From Mycobacterium hubeiense (GTDB lineage: Bacteria > Actinomycetota > Actinomycetes > Mycobacteriales > Mycobacteriaceae), in the NCBI RefSeq assembly GCF_002838065.1, contig NZ_PIZU01000006.1, positions 100,348-164,347 on the forward strand: a stretch of 64,000 nucleotides of DNA, in the 5' to 3' direction. Every line of letters begins with the position of its first letter. Position 1 is the stretch's first letter. Below are positions 46,266 to 55,434 of this stretch, in pieces. The notes under the pieces were generated by a model. That model worked only from the letters and a program-made list of their open reading frames with translations. It ran no database searches and was not told the origin of the DNA. Both the position numbers and the translations under genes were made by a program.

Positions 46266-46915
46266 CGTCGCTCCACCTGCTGGGGTTTCGCGTCCGGCCG
46301 CCGCAGATACAGCGGAATCAGCGGTGCCGGCTCGGCCGACCAGTCCGCCACCACGCGCACCAGGCCGGCGGCCGTCGGGTACATCGCCGGCTGCCTCGGC
46401 AGCTCGAACAGGACGGTGTGCTCGGGTGATCCGGCCACTGCCTGGGCATCGGTGGGCACGTCGGCCGGCTTGTCGACCGCCGGCCCGGCGATGCGGTCGC
46501 CGTCGCGGTAGCGCGCCCAGTACACCTCCCGGCGACGCGCGTCGGTGACGACGAGGACGTCGCCCGCGGTGTCCACTCCGATGGCGTCCAGACTGCACAC
46601 ACCGTGCACCGGGATGTCCAAGGCATGCCCGTAGGCCGCGGCCGTGGCCATCCCGACCCGCAGACCGGTGAACGGCCCTGGGCCGCAACCCACGACGACC
46701 GCGTCGAGATCCGTCACGGTGAGCCCCGCATCGGCGATGGCAGCCAACACATTCGGCGTCAACTGCTCCGCGTGAGCGCGCGCATCGACGGTCACCCGTT
46801 CGGCGAGAACGTCGATGGCGCCGTCGGTGCGGCGCACGATGCCGGCCGTCACCGCCGGGGTGGCGGTGTCGATGGCCAGGATCGTGGTGGCTACCGGGGT
46901 CGCGGGCGACGTCAC
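46262..46915 (-). CDS. tsaB: TsaB, t6A synthesis scaffold protein
   Basis: This 217-residue actin-fold protein has ILAIDTATPAVTAGI at the N-terminus and GCGPGPFTGLRVGMATA near residue 75. It forms the TsaB-TsaD heterodimer. GTG 46915 is preferred because a GGAG site lies 7 bp upstream and it overlaps the tsaE stop; ATG 46927 is the alternative. Orthologue of Rv3421c. Confidence 0.92.
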   Translation of the reverse strand: MTSPATPVATTILAIDTATPAVTAGIVRRTDGAIDVLAERVTVDARAHAEQLTPNVLAAIADAGLTVTDLDAVVVGCGPGPFTGLRVGMATAAAYGHALDIPVHGVCSLDAIGVDTAGDVLVVTDARRREVYWARYRDGDRIAGPAVDKPADVPTDAQAVAGSPEHTVLFELPRQPAMYPTAAGLVRVVADWSAEPAPLIPLYLRRPDAKPQQVERR

Positions 46916-47391
46916 GGGCGGCTCCATTGCCAGATCGCCGTGCGGGTTTCGGTGTCGGAGCTGCGCTCCAGCCGGATGTCGAGATGGCTGTCGGAAAGCC
47001 GTTCGGCGATGCCCTCGCCCCACTCCACCACCACGACCGCGTCGGCCAAATCGGTGTCCAAATCCAAAGAGTCGAGTTCGGCCAGCAGATCGGCGCCGGT
47101 GTGATCGAGCAGCCGGTACATGTCGACGTGGATCATCGTCGGCGTGCCGGGCCGTCGCGGCCGATGCACCCGCGCCAGCACGAACGTCGGCGACGTGACG
47201 GGCCCTTCGACCTGCATACCTTGCGCGATGCCCTTGGCCAGCACCGTCTTTCCCGCACCCAGTGGCCCCGACAGCACCACTACGTCGCCGGCCTGCAGCT
47301 GTTCACCCAGCCGGGCGCCCAGCGCGATGGTGTCCTCGACGGTCGGCAGCTCAGCGGTACCCGCCCGGAACTTCAGCGGCTGCTCAACCAT
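46912..47391 (-). CDS. tsaE: TsaE, t6A complex ATPase
   Basis: This 159-residue P-loop protein has Walker A GPLGAGKT near residue 43, followed by EGPVTSPTFVLARVH and the metal/ATP segment HVDMYRLLD. It energises the TsaB-TsaD complex. The start lies 8 bp inside the end of the alpha/beta-hydrolase gene. Orthologue of Rv3422c. Confidence 0.95.
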   Translation of the reverse strand: MVEQPLKFRAGTAELPTVEDTIALGARLGEQLQAGDVVVLSGPLGAGKTVLAKGIAQGMQVEGPVTSPTFVLARVHRPRRPGTPTMIHVDMYRLLDHTGADLLAELDSLDLDTDLADAVVVVEWGEGIAERLSDSHLDIRLERSSDTETRTAIWQWSRP

Positions 47392-48499
47392 GCTTTTGCA
47401 CCCGTTCCCGCAGCCGCCGCGTCATCGCGACGAGTTTCGACGGCGTGGCACGCTGCACCAACCGAACCAACGCGTCGTCGATCACCTCAGGCCGCTCGAG
47501 CTGCACCAGATGCCCTGCGCCGCCGACGATCACCAGCTCGGACTTCGGCAACGCGGCCGCCATCTCCTGCGAGTACTCCATCGGCGTCAGCAGGTCGCGG
47601 TCCCCACACGCGATCAGCGTCGGGACCTTGGCCAGCGTGGTCAGTCCCCCGGTTTCGTCGTGGACCTCCAGCGCATGCAGAAATTCGATCAGCGTCGCGA
47701 TCGGGGTGCCGTGCATCATCTCCTCGGAGAACGCCACCACGCTCGGGCTGATCTTCTCGTCGCCGTAGGACGCCGCCCGCAGGATCGGGCCCAGCACCGA
47801 CCGCGCGGCACCCCGGCCGCGGTGCACCGTCTTCGGGGCGTACCGAACCGCGAAACGCGCCGCCTCCAGCGCGGGATTCTTCAGGATCTCCCCCAGTGGT
47901 GACCGCGAAACCCCCTCTGCCGCAGAGGCGATCAGCGCGGCACCGACGATCCGTGTCGGGTAGCGCTGCGGGTACTGGCGGGCGTGCGAGAGCACCGTCA
48001 TGCCGCCCATAGAGTGGCCGACGAGGGCCACCGGGCCCCGCGGGGCCATCACGGCCAGCACCGTTTCCAGGTCCTGGCCGAGCTGCTCGACGGTGTAGGT
48101 CTCCGGTGGGGCTTCGGCCGATTGGCCATGTCCGCGTTGGTCATAGAACACCATCCGGACCTGCGGCCCCCACTCCTCGGCCAGCCGCGCCCGTTGAAAG
48201 TGGAAGGCGCCCATGCGCAAACAGAAACCGTGCGCGAACACCACCGTCAGCGGCGCGTCCTGCGGCCCCACCTCACGCACCGCCAGCGGCACCCCGTCGG
48301 GTGTGGTCACCACGTAGCTGCGGTCGGCGTCGAGCAGCCCGAAATCCTCGTCGGCATAAGGGTCGTCGACGGTGACCCGCCGACGCATCGACCGGGCCAC
48401 CGAAACACCTGCGGCGGTGCCGACCGCGGCCAGCCCAGCACCTCCGGCCAGCAAGCCGGCCTTTCGCCCGTGCCCCTGACTGGTCTCCTTATCGCTCAA
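47384..48499 (-). CDS. Alpha/beta hydrolase
   Basis: This 371-residue protein has an N-terminal hydrophobic segment (about 14-33, [20 protein letters not shown]) that could anchor it in the membrane. The hydrolase fold follows with [12 protein letters not shown], the nucleophile elbow GHSMGG near residue 156, acid in CGDRDLLTP, and His in GAGHLVQLE. An esterase or lipase role is likely; the substrate is unknown. It sits between alr and tsaE and overlaps both, so it belongs to the same transcript. Confidence 0.9.
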   Translation of the reverse strand: MSDKETSQGHGRKAGLLAGGAGLAAVGTAAGVSVARSMRRRVTVDDPYADEDFGLLDADRSYVVTTPDGVPLAVREVGPQDAPLTVVFAHGFCLRMGAFHFQRARLAEEWGPQVRMVFYDQRGHGQSAEAPPETYTVEQLGQDLETVLAVMAPRGPVALVGHSMGGMTVLSHARQYPQRYPTRIVGAALIASAAEGVSRSPLGEILKNPALEAARFAVRYAPKTVHRGRGAARSVLGPILRAASYGDEKISPSVVAFSEEMMHGTPIATLIEFLHALEVHDETGGLTTLAKVPTLIACGDRDLLTPMEYSQEMAAALPKSELVIVGGAGHLVQLERPEVIDDALVRLVQRATPSKLVAMTRRLRERVQKHG

Positions 48500-49674
48500 C
48501 GCTTTTGGCCTGCCTCTGAGCCGCCGCGATAGGTCCGGTGGACGCGGCCGCGGGGGCTGGTGACGACTTCATAGTGGATGGTGCCCAGCAGATCAGCCCA
48601 GTCCTGTGCGGTGGGTTCACCTTCGGTACCGGGGCCGAACAGGATCGCCTCGTCACCCTCGGTGACGTCGGTGGCGCCCGGGCCCAGGTCGACGACGAAC
48701 TGGTCCATGCAGATTCGGCCGACACCCCGCCGCAGCCGGCCATTGATGAGCACGTCGATGCGCCCGCTCAGCGAGCGGTACACACCGTCCGCGTAGCCGA
48801 TCGGCAGCAGCGCCAGCGTGGTGTCCCGGTCGGCGATCCAGGTGTGGCCGTAGGACACGCCGTCACCGGCCTGTACCGAACGCACAAGCGCCACTGGGCA
48901 TTTCAGCGTCATCGCGGGGCGCAGGCCCATATCGCCGCGCTCGGGGATGGGGCTCAGGCCGTAGACCGCGATGCCCGGACGCACCATGTCGAAGGCCAGG
49001 TCCGGGCGCGTCATCGCCGCCGGCGAATTGCACAGGTGTGCGATGTCGAACTGCACCCCGGCATCGCGGGCCTGCGCCCGCATCTCGGTCAGTCGTTGGG
49101 CCTGTAGATCGTTGAACGGGTGCTCCGGGTCGTCGCCGTGCACCAAGTGGCTCATGATGCCGCGCAGCCGGATCGCACCGTCGGCATGCGCGCGCCCCAG
49201 CCCCGTCAGCATCGCCGGGTATTCGGCCGCGCTCACGCCGTTGCGGCTCAGCCCGGTGTCGACCTTGACCGTGACCGTCGCGGTGCGGCCGGTGCGCGCG
49301 ACGGCGTCCAGCAACTCGGCCAGCTGGCGCGGCGACGACAGCGCCACCTCGACATCGGCGTGCAGCGCGGGGGCGAAATCGGTGCCAGGCGGATGCAGCC
49401 ACGCCAGCACCGGGGCAGTGATGCCGTCCCGGCGCAAGGCCAGGGCCTCGTCGATGGTCGCGACGCCGATCTCCGCCGCCCCAGCGGCCAGCGCGGTGCG
49501 GGCCACCGGCGTGGCGCCGTGCCCGTAGCCGTCCGCCTTGACGACCGCCATCACCTGGGCCGCGCCGGCGTGCTCACGCAGCACCCGCACGTTATGGGCG
49601 ATCGCGCCGAGGTCCACCACCGCCTCGGCGTTGGTGGGCGAAGAGGTCATGAGCTCGGTCGTCCGCATGGTCAT
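48496..49674 (-). CDS. alr: Alanine racemase
   Basis: This 392-residue PLP enzyme makes D-alanine for peptidoglycan and is the target of D-cycloserine. The PLP lysine is in [11 protein letters not shown] near residue 46 and the second catalytic Tyr in GVSYGHTW near 275. ATG 49674 is chosen among several near-N-terminal ATGs (49680, 49668, 49650). The stop overlaps the downstream hydrolase start. Orthologue of Rv3423c. Confidence 0.95.
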   Translation of the reverse strand: MTMRTTELMTSSPTNAEAVVDLGAIAHNVRVLREHAGAAQVMAVVKADGYGHGATPVARTALAAGAAEIGVATIDEALALRRDGITAPVLAWLHPPGTDFAPALHADVEVALSSPRQLAELLDAVARTGRTATVTVKVDTGLSRNGVSAAEYPAMLTGLGRAHADGAIRLRGIMSHLVHGDDPEHPFNDLQAQRLTEMRAQARDAGVQFDIAHLCNSPAAMTRPDLAFDMVRPGIAVYGLSPIPERGDMGLRPAMTLKCPVALVRSVQAGDGVSYGHTWIADRDTTLALLPIGYADGVYRSLSGRIDVLINGRLRRGVGRICMDQFVVDLGPGATDVTEGDEAILFGPGTEGEPTAQDWADLLGTIHYEVVTSPRGRVHRTYRGGSEAGQKR

Positions 49675-49720
49675 GCCCATTGTCCCAGACGGCGCTCTTT
49701 GCCCGCCCAACGTGAGCTTG

Positions 49721-51115
49721 TCAGTGCGCGAACGGTTGCTGCACGTCGAACTGCCCGCCGGGCTTGAGCTTGTCGAGGTGGCTCAGCGTGGCGATGGTGT
49801 CGTCCTTGAGCACCCGGGCCAGATCGGTGGACAGCCCCTCCCGGACCACCACCCGCAGCACCGCGACGTCGGTGGCGTTCTCCGGCATGGTGTAGGCCGG
49901 CACCTGCCAGCCGTAGGACCGCAGCTCATGGGAAACGTCGAACTCGGTGTAGCCACGGTTGCCGCGCAGCCGGAAGCTGACCACCGGGATCGCCGAGCCG
50001 TCGGAGATCAACTCGAAGTGTTCGCTGTCGCGCAGCTGATCGCCCAGCCACCGCGCCGTCTGCGACAGACACTGCATCACCCGGGTGTAGCCGGCCCGGC
50101 CGAGCCGCAGGAAGTTGTAGTACTGCCCGACCACCTGATTGCCGGGGCGGGAGAAGTTCAGCGTGAAGGTCGGCATGTCGCCGCCGAGGTAGTTGACGCG
50201 AAACACCAGATCCTCGGGCAGATGCTCGGGGCTGCGCCACACCACGAAGCCGATGCCGGGATAGGTCAGCCCGTACTTGTGGCCGCTGACGTTGATCGAC
50301 ACCACCCGCGGCAGCCGGAAGTCCCACACCAGATCGGGATGCAGGAACGGCACCACGAACCCGCCGCTGGCCGCGTCGACGTGCACAGGCACGTCTGGGC
50401 CTTTCGACGCCCCGTCGCCTTGAGCCAGTTTGTCGAGGGCCGCGCAGATTTCGGCGATCGGTTCGAGTTCACCGGTGAACGTGGTGCCCAGGATCGCCAC
50501 CACGCCGATGGTGTCTTCGTCGACGTTGTCGAGCACCTGTTCGGGCGTGATGACGTAGCGCCCCTTCTCCATCGGTAGGTATCGCGGCTCGACATCGAAG
50601 TAGCGGCAGAACTTCTCCCACACCACCTGCACGTTCGAGCCCATCACCAGGTTGGGTGTGCGACTGCGCCAATCCTTCCCGACCTTCTCCCGCCAGCGCC
50701 ATTTGAGCGCCAACCCAGCCAGCATGACGGCCTCGCTCGACCCGATCGTGGAAACCCCTGTGGCGCTGGACGGGTCGTCGTCACGCAGATCCTCGGCATG
50801 GAAGAGGTCGGCGACCATGCACACGCAACGCTGTTCGATGGCTGCGGTGATCGGGTACTCGTCCTTGTCGATCATGTTCTTGTCGAACGTCTCGGCCATC
50901 AGCTTCTCGGCCTCGGGATCCATCCACGTGGTGACGAACGTGGCGAGGTTGAGCCGCGAGCTGCCGTCCAGCATCAGTTCGTCGTGGATGAAGCGGTAGG
51001 CGGCGACGGGATCCAGCGCATCGTCGGGCAGTCGCAGCGACGGGACGGGCGACATGGCCAGCCGCCCAGTGTAGGCCGGGGCGATCTGCGGGGCCTGGGA
51101 GTGCTTGTGCGCCAT
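49721..51115 (-). CDS. gadB: Glutamate decarboxylase
   Basis: This 464-residue PLP enzyme converts glutamate to GABA, consuming a proton. The PLP lysine is in [16 protein letters not shown] near residue 278. [15 protein letters not shown] and [13 protein letters not shown] are typical of bacterial GadB. ATG 51115 begins [20 protein letters not shown]. It contributes to acid resistance in other bacteria. Orthologue of Rv3432c; it follows nnr by 14 bp. Confidence 0.95.
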   Translation of the reverse strand: MAHKHSQAPQIAPAYTGRLAMSPVPSLRLPDDALDPVAAYRFIHDELMLDGSSRLNLATFVTTWMDPEAEKLMAETFDKNMIDKDEYPITAAIEQRCVCMVADLFHAEDLRDDDPSSATGVSTIGSSEAVMLAGLALKWRWREKVGKDWRSRTPNLVMGSNVQVVWEKFCRYFDVEPRYLPMEKGRYVITPEQVLDNVDEDTIGVVAILGTTFTGELEPIAEICAALDKLAQGDGASKGPDVPVHVDAASGGFVVPFLHPDLVWDFRLPRVVSINVSGHKYGLTYPGIGFVVWRSPEHLPEDLVFRVNYLGGDMPTFTLNFSRPGNQVVGQYYNFLRLGRAGYTRVMQCLSQTARWLGDQLRDSEHFELISDGSAIPVVSFRLRGNRGYTEFDVSHELRSYGWQVPAYTMPENATDVAVLRVVVREGLSTDLARVLKDDTIATLSHLDKLKPGGQFDVQQPFAH

Positions 51116-51129
51116 GGCAAGTCCTTTCG

Positions 51130-52542
51130 TCACAGGCTGGCGAGAGCGGCCCGGATATGGGCCAGGATGCGCGACGCCGACGTCGGTGCGGGGTGCGGAC
51201 CGGGATCGGCGGCCGACAGGTTGGCGGCCCGGGCGTGCACGAACGCGGCCGCCGCAGCGGCTTCCCCCGCAGGCAAACCGGCGGCCAATAGCGCGCCGAT
51301 CATGCCGGACAGCACGTCGCCGGATCCCGCGGTGGCGGCCCAGGATTCGCCTGCCGGGTTGAGGTAAACCGGGCCGTTCGGTTCGGCGATGACGGTGACG
51401 TTGCCCTTGAGCAACACCGTCACGCCGAGTTCGTCGGCCAGCCTCCGGGTCGCGGCGACGCGGTCGTTTCCCGGCGGCGCCCCGGCCAGGCGCGCGAATT
51501 CGCCTGCGTGCGGCGTCAATACGGTCGGTGCTTGTCGGCCCCCGACAAGGTCGGGGTGGGCGGCGAGCATGGTCAGCCCGTCGGCGTCGACGATGACCGG
51601 CAGGTCGGTGTCGAGCGCGAACCACAATGCGGCCGCTGCGGTTTCGTCGGTGCCGAGGCCGGGGCCGACGACCCAGGCCTGCACCCGGCCGGACGCCTGC
51701 GGGCCGGGCGCGGCGATGACTTCAGGCCAATGCGAAAGCACTTGTTGGGAAGCGCTTCCGGCGTAGCGGACCATCCCGGACGTGGCGGCCACCGCGGCGC
51801 CGGTGCACAGCACGGCGGCACCGGGGTAGGTCGCGGAGCCGGCGAGGATGCCGGTGACGCCCTGGGTGTATTTGTCGTCATGCGGGCCGGGCGCCGGCCA
51901 GCGGGCGACGACGTCGGCGGAGTCGAACCCGAGTATGTCGGTCTCGGCGAGATCGAGGCCGATGTCGACCAATGCGACGCGGCCGCAATCGCCCAGCGCG
52001 TGAACGGGTTTGAGGCCGCCGAAGGTGACGGTGAGCACGGCCTGCACGTACGGGCCTTCGGTGGTTCCGGTGTGGACGTCGATGCCGCTGGGGATGTCGA
52101 CGGCGACGACGGGCGCGGTGTTCGCCTTGAACACCTCGGCGGCGTTGGGCCGCAGCGGGCCGGACCCGGAGATGCCGACCACGCCGTCGATCACCAGATC
52201 GGTTGCCGCCGGGATGCTTTCCACCACGCGGCCGCCGGCCTTGCGGAACGCGGCCAAGCCCTTCTTGTGCGCCTTCTCCGGGTTGAGCAACACCGCGGCG
52301 GCAGCGGCGCCTCGGCGCAGCAGGAACGTCGACGCCCACAGCGCGTCACCGCCGTTGTCGCCGGAGCCGACGACGGCGCAGAGGTGGCGTCCCGCGATGC
52401 CGCCGGTGCGCGCTCGGAGTTCGCAGGCGATCGCGATGGACAGCGGATAGGCGGCCCGACGCATCAGAGCACCATCGGGCAGTGACGCCAGCAGCGGCGC
52501 TTCGGCGTGGCGGATTTGGTCGGCGGTGTAGTAGGTCCGCAT
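51130..52542 (-). CDS. nnr: Bifunctional NAD(P)HX epimerase / dehydratase
   Basis: This 470-residue fusion repairs hydrated NAD(P)H. The N-terminal YjeF epimerase domain has VVGSGDNGGDALW near residue 57. The C-terminal ribokinase-like dehydratase domain has TPHAGEFARL and the GSGDVLSGMIGALL motif near 408. It is full length and upstream of gadB in one unit. Orthologue of Rv3433c. Confidence 0.94.
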   Translation of the reverse strand: MRTYYTADQIRHAEAPLLASLPDGALMRRAAYPLSIAIACELRARTGGIAGRHLCAVVGSGDNGGDALWASTFLLRRGAAAAAVLLNPEKAHKKGLAAFRKAGGRVVESIPAATDLVIDGVVGISGSGPLRPNAAEVFKANTAPVVAVDIPSGIDVHTGTTEGPYVQAVLTVTFGGLKPVHALGDCGRVALVDIGLDLAETDILGFDSADVVARWPAPGPHDDKYTQGVTGILAGSATYPGAAVLCTGAAVAATSGMVRYAGSASQQVLSHWPEVIAAPGPQASGRVQAWVVGPGLGTDETAAAALWFALDTDLPVIVDADGLTMLAAHPDLVGGRQAPTVLTPHAGEFARLAGAPPGNDRVAATRRLADELGVTVLLKGNVTVIAEPNGPVYLNPAGESWAATAGSGDVLSGMIGALLAAGLPAGEAAAAAAFVHARAANLSAADPGPHPAPTSASRILAHIRAALASL

Positions 52543-52586
52543 CGGTGAACTACGTTACGTGGATTAGCTGGCCTAGCGTCAGAGTT

Positions 52587-52907
52587 TCAGGCCCGCGAGG
52601 CGACGGGCAGTCCGCGGGATCTGGCGACCGCTGCCATCGCTTCGTCGTAGGTGACGCACGAGACGAGTTCGTCTCCCAGCATCTCGGCAGTCGCAACGTG
52701 GATGGCGTCTGACGCCTTCAGTCGACCGGGTAGTGCTGCCGCCCGGTCACGGATCTCGTTGGTTATCTCGAGCTCGTCATAGTCACGGAGTAGTTGGCTC
52801 ATCAGATTCGGGTAGCTGCCCACGCGGTCACAGGTGCGCACCGTCTCGATTAATCCGACGGTGCTGGTCGCCCCCGTAAACGCCGAGTGACGTGCCAGGA
52901 ACTCGTA
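52587..52907 (-). pseudogene. VapC-type PIN-domain toxin, N-terminus lost
   Basis: The readable fragment begins around YEFLARHSAFTGATSTVGLI and includes LKASDAIHVATAEMLGDELV and CVTYDEAMAAVARSRGL, the middle and C-terminal PIN-domain motifs. The first strand with the initial catalytic Asp (about 20-25 residues) is missing. The frame has no start of its own and runs into the antitoxin remnant in another frame. The toxin is judged inactive. Confidence 0.75.
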
Positions 52908-53032
52908 TGGCCCGGGATCAATTTGGCAATGACCTTGCCGTGGCGGGTGATCTCGATGGTCTCGCCCTTTTCGGCGCGGGCGAACATCGCGCTCGGGTTG
53001 TAGGAGAACTCGCGCACCGAAACCGTGGTCAT
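52850..53032 (-). pseudogene. VapB/Phd-type antitoxin, C-terminus replaced
   Basis: The first 41 residues (MTTVSVREFSYNPSAMFARA to KVIAKLIPG) are a normal Phd/VapB DNA-binding domain. After IPG the frame continues for 19 unrelated residues through the toxin gene in the wrong frame. A deletion joining the middle of vapB to the inside of vapC explains both fragments. The N-terminal domain might still bind DNA. Confidence 0.75.
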
Positions 53033-53149
53033 GGCGCAATCCTCCCAGGTGGATTTGTACCTACGTGTACCTACAATTGTGCCACCCGAGCGACCGCGGC
53101 CGCCCCGGTGACCGACGCCCCGAGCAGCACACTGATGGCAATCGAGTCG

Positions 53150-53208
53150 TCGAAACTGAAGATATGTGCGAGATTCCGGGCAAATCTCGCACATAAGCTC
53201 AGTTTCGA
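53150..53208. repeat. Strong intergenic stem-loop (10 + 13 bp stem)
   Basis: TCGAAACTGA (53150-53159) pairs with TCAGTTTCGA (53199-53208). After a 3x3 internal loop, TATGTGCGAGATT (53163-53175) pairs with AATCTCGCACATA (53183-53195), with a 7-nt loop. All 23 pairs are perfect. It lies between the vapBC remnant and the hydrolase remnant downstream of glmS. It could terminate glmS transcripts or be a dispersed element. Confidence 0.8.
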
Positions 53209-53213
53209 GCCGG

Positions 53214-53446
53214 GCTATACGGCCGCGTCGACCTCATCCCAGAACCGACCGGCGCGCTCGGCGATCGCGTCCGGATACTCTCGCCGTTGATGGCGTGCGA
53301 CGCGTCCGGCCACAGCTCGACCTGCCCGCGCTGTAGGAGGCTCCGCGCCCGGGCCGCAGCACGGGCGGCAGCAGCGCCATGGCATCGCGGTACGCCTGCC
53401 GGTAATGCGCGTGTGCCCGCTCGCTCCTGAAGTGTCCGACCGGCAC
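53214..53446 (-). pseudogene. Alpha/beta-hydrolase remnant after glmS
   Basis: From GTG 53446 the frame reads an intact-looking start, MPVGHFRSERAHAHYRQAYR then DAMALLPP. After a large internal loss, a C-terminal hydrolase segment appears in a second frame (QVELWPDASHAINGE). A 2-bp shift then leads to YPDAIAERAGRFWDEVDAAV and a stop at 53214. At least one internal deletion and two frameshifts are needed, so the gene is dead. It began directly at the glmS stop (TAGTG). Confidence 0.65.
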
Positions 53447-55311
53447 TATTCGACGGTGACGGACTTGGCCAGGTTGCGTGGCTTGTCAACGTCGTAGCCG
53501 CGCGCCTGCGCCACTCCGGCGGCGAACACCTGCAACGGAATCGTCGACAGCAGTGGCTGAAAAAGTGTTGACACCGCAGGGATTTCGATCAGGTGATCGG
53601 CATACGGCCGTACCGTGTCGTCGCCTTCCTCGGCGATGACGATGGTGATCGCGCCGCGCGCCTGGATCTCCCGGATGTTCGAGAGCAGCTTGGCGTGCAG
53701 CGTCGAAGCGTTCTTCGGCGACGGCATCACCACGATGACCGGCAGATCCTCGTCGATCAGCGCGATCGGGCCGTGCTTGAGCTCACCGGCCGCGAAACCC
53801 TCGGCGTGCATGTACGCCAATTCCTTGAGCTTGAGCGCGCCTTCGAGCGCGACCGGGTAGCCGACATGGCGGCCGAGGAACAGCACCGTCGATGACGGCG
53901 CGAACCGGCGGGCAAGTTGCGCAACGGGTTCGGTGGTGGTGAGCACCCGCTGCACGAGGTCCGGCATGGATTCCAGTTCGCGGTACTCGCGCTCGACCTC
54001 ATCGGGGTACTTGGTTCCGCGGGCCTGCGCCAGCGCCAGCCCGACGAGGTAGTTGGCCGCGATCTGCGCCAGGAACGTCTTGGTGGCCGCGACGCCGATC
54101 TCCGGCCCCGCGCGGGTGTAGAGCACCGCGTCGGCCTCGCGCGGAATCTGGCTGCCGTTGGTGTTGCAGATCGCCAGCACCTTGGCTTTCTGTGTCTTGG
54201 CGTGCCGCACCGCCTCCAACGTGTCGGCCGTCTCGCCGGACTGTGAGATTGCGACGACGAGCGTGCTGCGATCCAAAACCGGGTCGCGGTAACGGAATTC
54301 ACTGGCCAGCTCGACCTCGACGGGCAACCGCGTCCAGTGCTCGATCGCGTACTTGGCCAGCAGTCCGGAGTGATAGGCGGTGCCGCAGGCCACCACGAAG
54401 ACCTTGTCGATCTCGCGAAGCTCTTGATCAGACAGGCGCTGCTCGTCGAGCACGATCCGCCCGTCGACGAAGTGGCCGAGCAGTGTGTCGGCCACCGCGG
54501 CGGGCTGTTCGGCGATCTCCTTGAGCATGAAGAACTCGTAGCCGCCCTTCTCGGCGGCCGACGTGTCCCAGTCGATGTGAAACTCGCGGAACTCCGAGGC
54601 GTCGTCGCCGTTGAAGTCGCAGATGCGGTAGCCGTCGGCGGTGATCACCACCGCCTGGTCCTGCCCGAGTTCGATGGCGTGCCGGGTGTGCTCGATGAAC
54701 GCGGCCACATCGGAGCCGACGAACATCTCGCCCTCGCCGACACCGAGCACCAGCGGAGTGGAGCGCCGCGCGGCGACGATGGTGCCGGGCTCGTCGGCGT
54801 TGGCGAAGACCAGGGTGAAGTGGCCTTCGAGTCGGCGCAGCACGGCCAGCACGGAGGCCGCGAAGTCGCCGGCTGTGTCGCCGTGCCGGTACTGCTGTGC
54901 GACAAGGTGCACGGCGACTTCGGTGTCGGTGTCGCTGGCGAATTCCACGCCGGCGGCTTCCAGTTCGCGGCGCAGCGCGGCGAAGTTCTCGATGATGCCG
55001 TTGTGGACGACGACGATCTTGCCGGCGGCATCGCGGTGCGGGTGGGCGTTGCGGTCGGTGGGTCGGCCGTGGGTGGCCCACCGGGTGTGGCCAAGGCCCG
55101 TGCTGCCGGTTAGGACGGTGTCGTCGGTGTCGGCCAGGGCGGCTTCCAGGTTGGCCAGCCGGCCTGCGCGCCGACGGACAGTCAAGCCCCCGCGGCCGTC
55201 GAGCAAAGCCACGCCCGCGGAGTCATAGCCGCGGTACTCCATCCGGCGCAGCGCGTCGACCACGATGTCGCGGGCCGGACGCGACCCGACGTAGCCGACG
55301 ATCCCACACAT
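53446..55311 (-). CDS. glmS: Glucosamine-6-phosphate synthase (isomerising)
   Basis: This 621-residue enzyme makes glucosamine-6-phosphate from fructose-6-phosphate and glutamine, the first step to UDP-GlcNAc. After Met removal, Cys2 (MCGIVGYVG) is the amidotransferase nucleophile. Two SIS sugar-isomerase domains have VVACGTAYHSG and ISQSGETADT. The C-terminus PRNLAKSVTVE is the conserved end. ATG 55311 is used; longer frames lack the N-terminal Cys. No glmS ribozyme is visible upstream. Orthologue of Rv3436c. Confidence 0.97.
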   Translation of the reverse strand: MCGIVGYVGSRPARDIVVDALRRMEYRGYDSAGVALLDGRGGLTVRRRAGRLANLEAALADTDDTVLTGSTGLGHTRWATHGRPTDRNAHPHRDAAGKIVVVHNGIIENFAALRRELEAAGVEFASDTDTEVAVHLVAQQYRHGDTAGDFAASVLAVLRRLEGHFTLVFANADEPGTIVAARRSTPLVLGVGEGEMFVGSDVAAFIEHTRHAIELGQDQAVVITADGYRICDFNGDDASEFREFHIDWDTSAAEKGGYEFFMLKEIAEQPAAVADTLLGHFVDGRIVLDEQRLSDQELREIDKVFVVACGTAYHSGLLAKYAIEHWTRLPVEVELASEFRYRDPVLDRSTLVVAISQSGETADTLEAVRHAKTQKAKVLAICNTNGSQIPREADAVLYTRAGPEIGVAATKTFLAQIAANYLVGLALAQARGTKYPDEVEREYRELESMPDLVQRVLTTTEPVAQLARRFAPSSTVLFLGRHVGYPVALEGALKLKELAYMHAEGFAAGELKHGPIALIDEDLPVIVVMPSPKNASTLHAKLLSNIREIQARGAITIVIAEEGDDTVRPYADHLIEIPAVSTLFQPLLSTIPLQVFAAGVAQARGYDVDKPRNLAKSVTVE

Positions 55312-55341
55312 AGGGATCCAGGGTAGTGCACACGGTGCCAA

Positions 55342-55406
55342 GCGTTGATTCTGCGCACAGGGCGCAGAACTGCGAGTAACCCTCGCCACCAGCACAGAAT
55401 CAACGC
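55342..55406. repeat. Nested inverted repeats between glmS and the Rv3438-like gene
   Basis: GCGTTGATTCTG (55342-55353) pairs perfectly with CAGAATCAACGC (55395-55406). A competing hairpin pairs TTCTGCGC (55349-55356) with GCGCAGAA (55362-55369). The two share bases and cannot form together. They lie in the divergent promoter region, so a regulatory switch or cruciform is possible. Confidence 0.7.
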
Positions 55407-55434
55407 GCATAACGCAGTGAGCTACGGTCATCGG

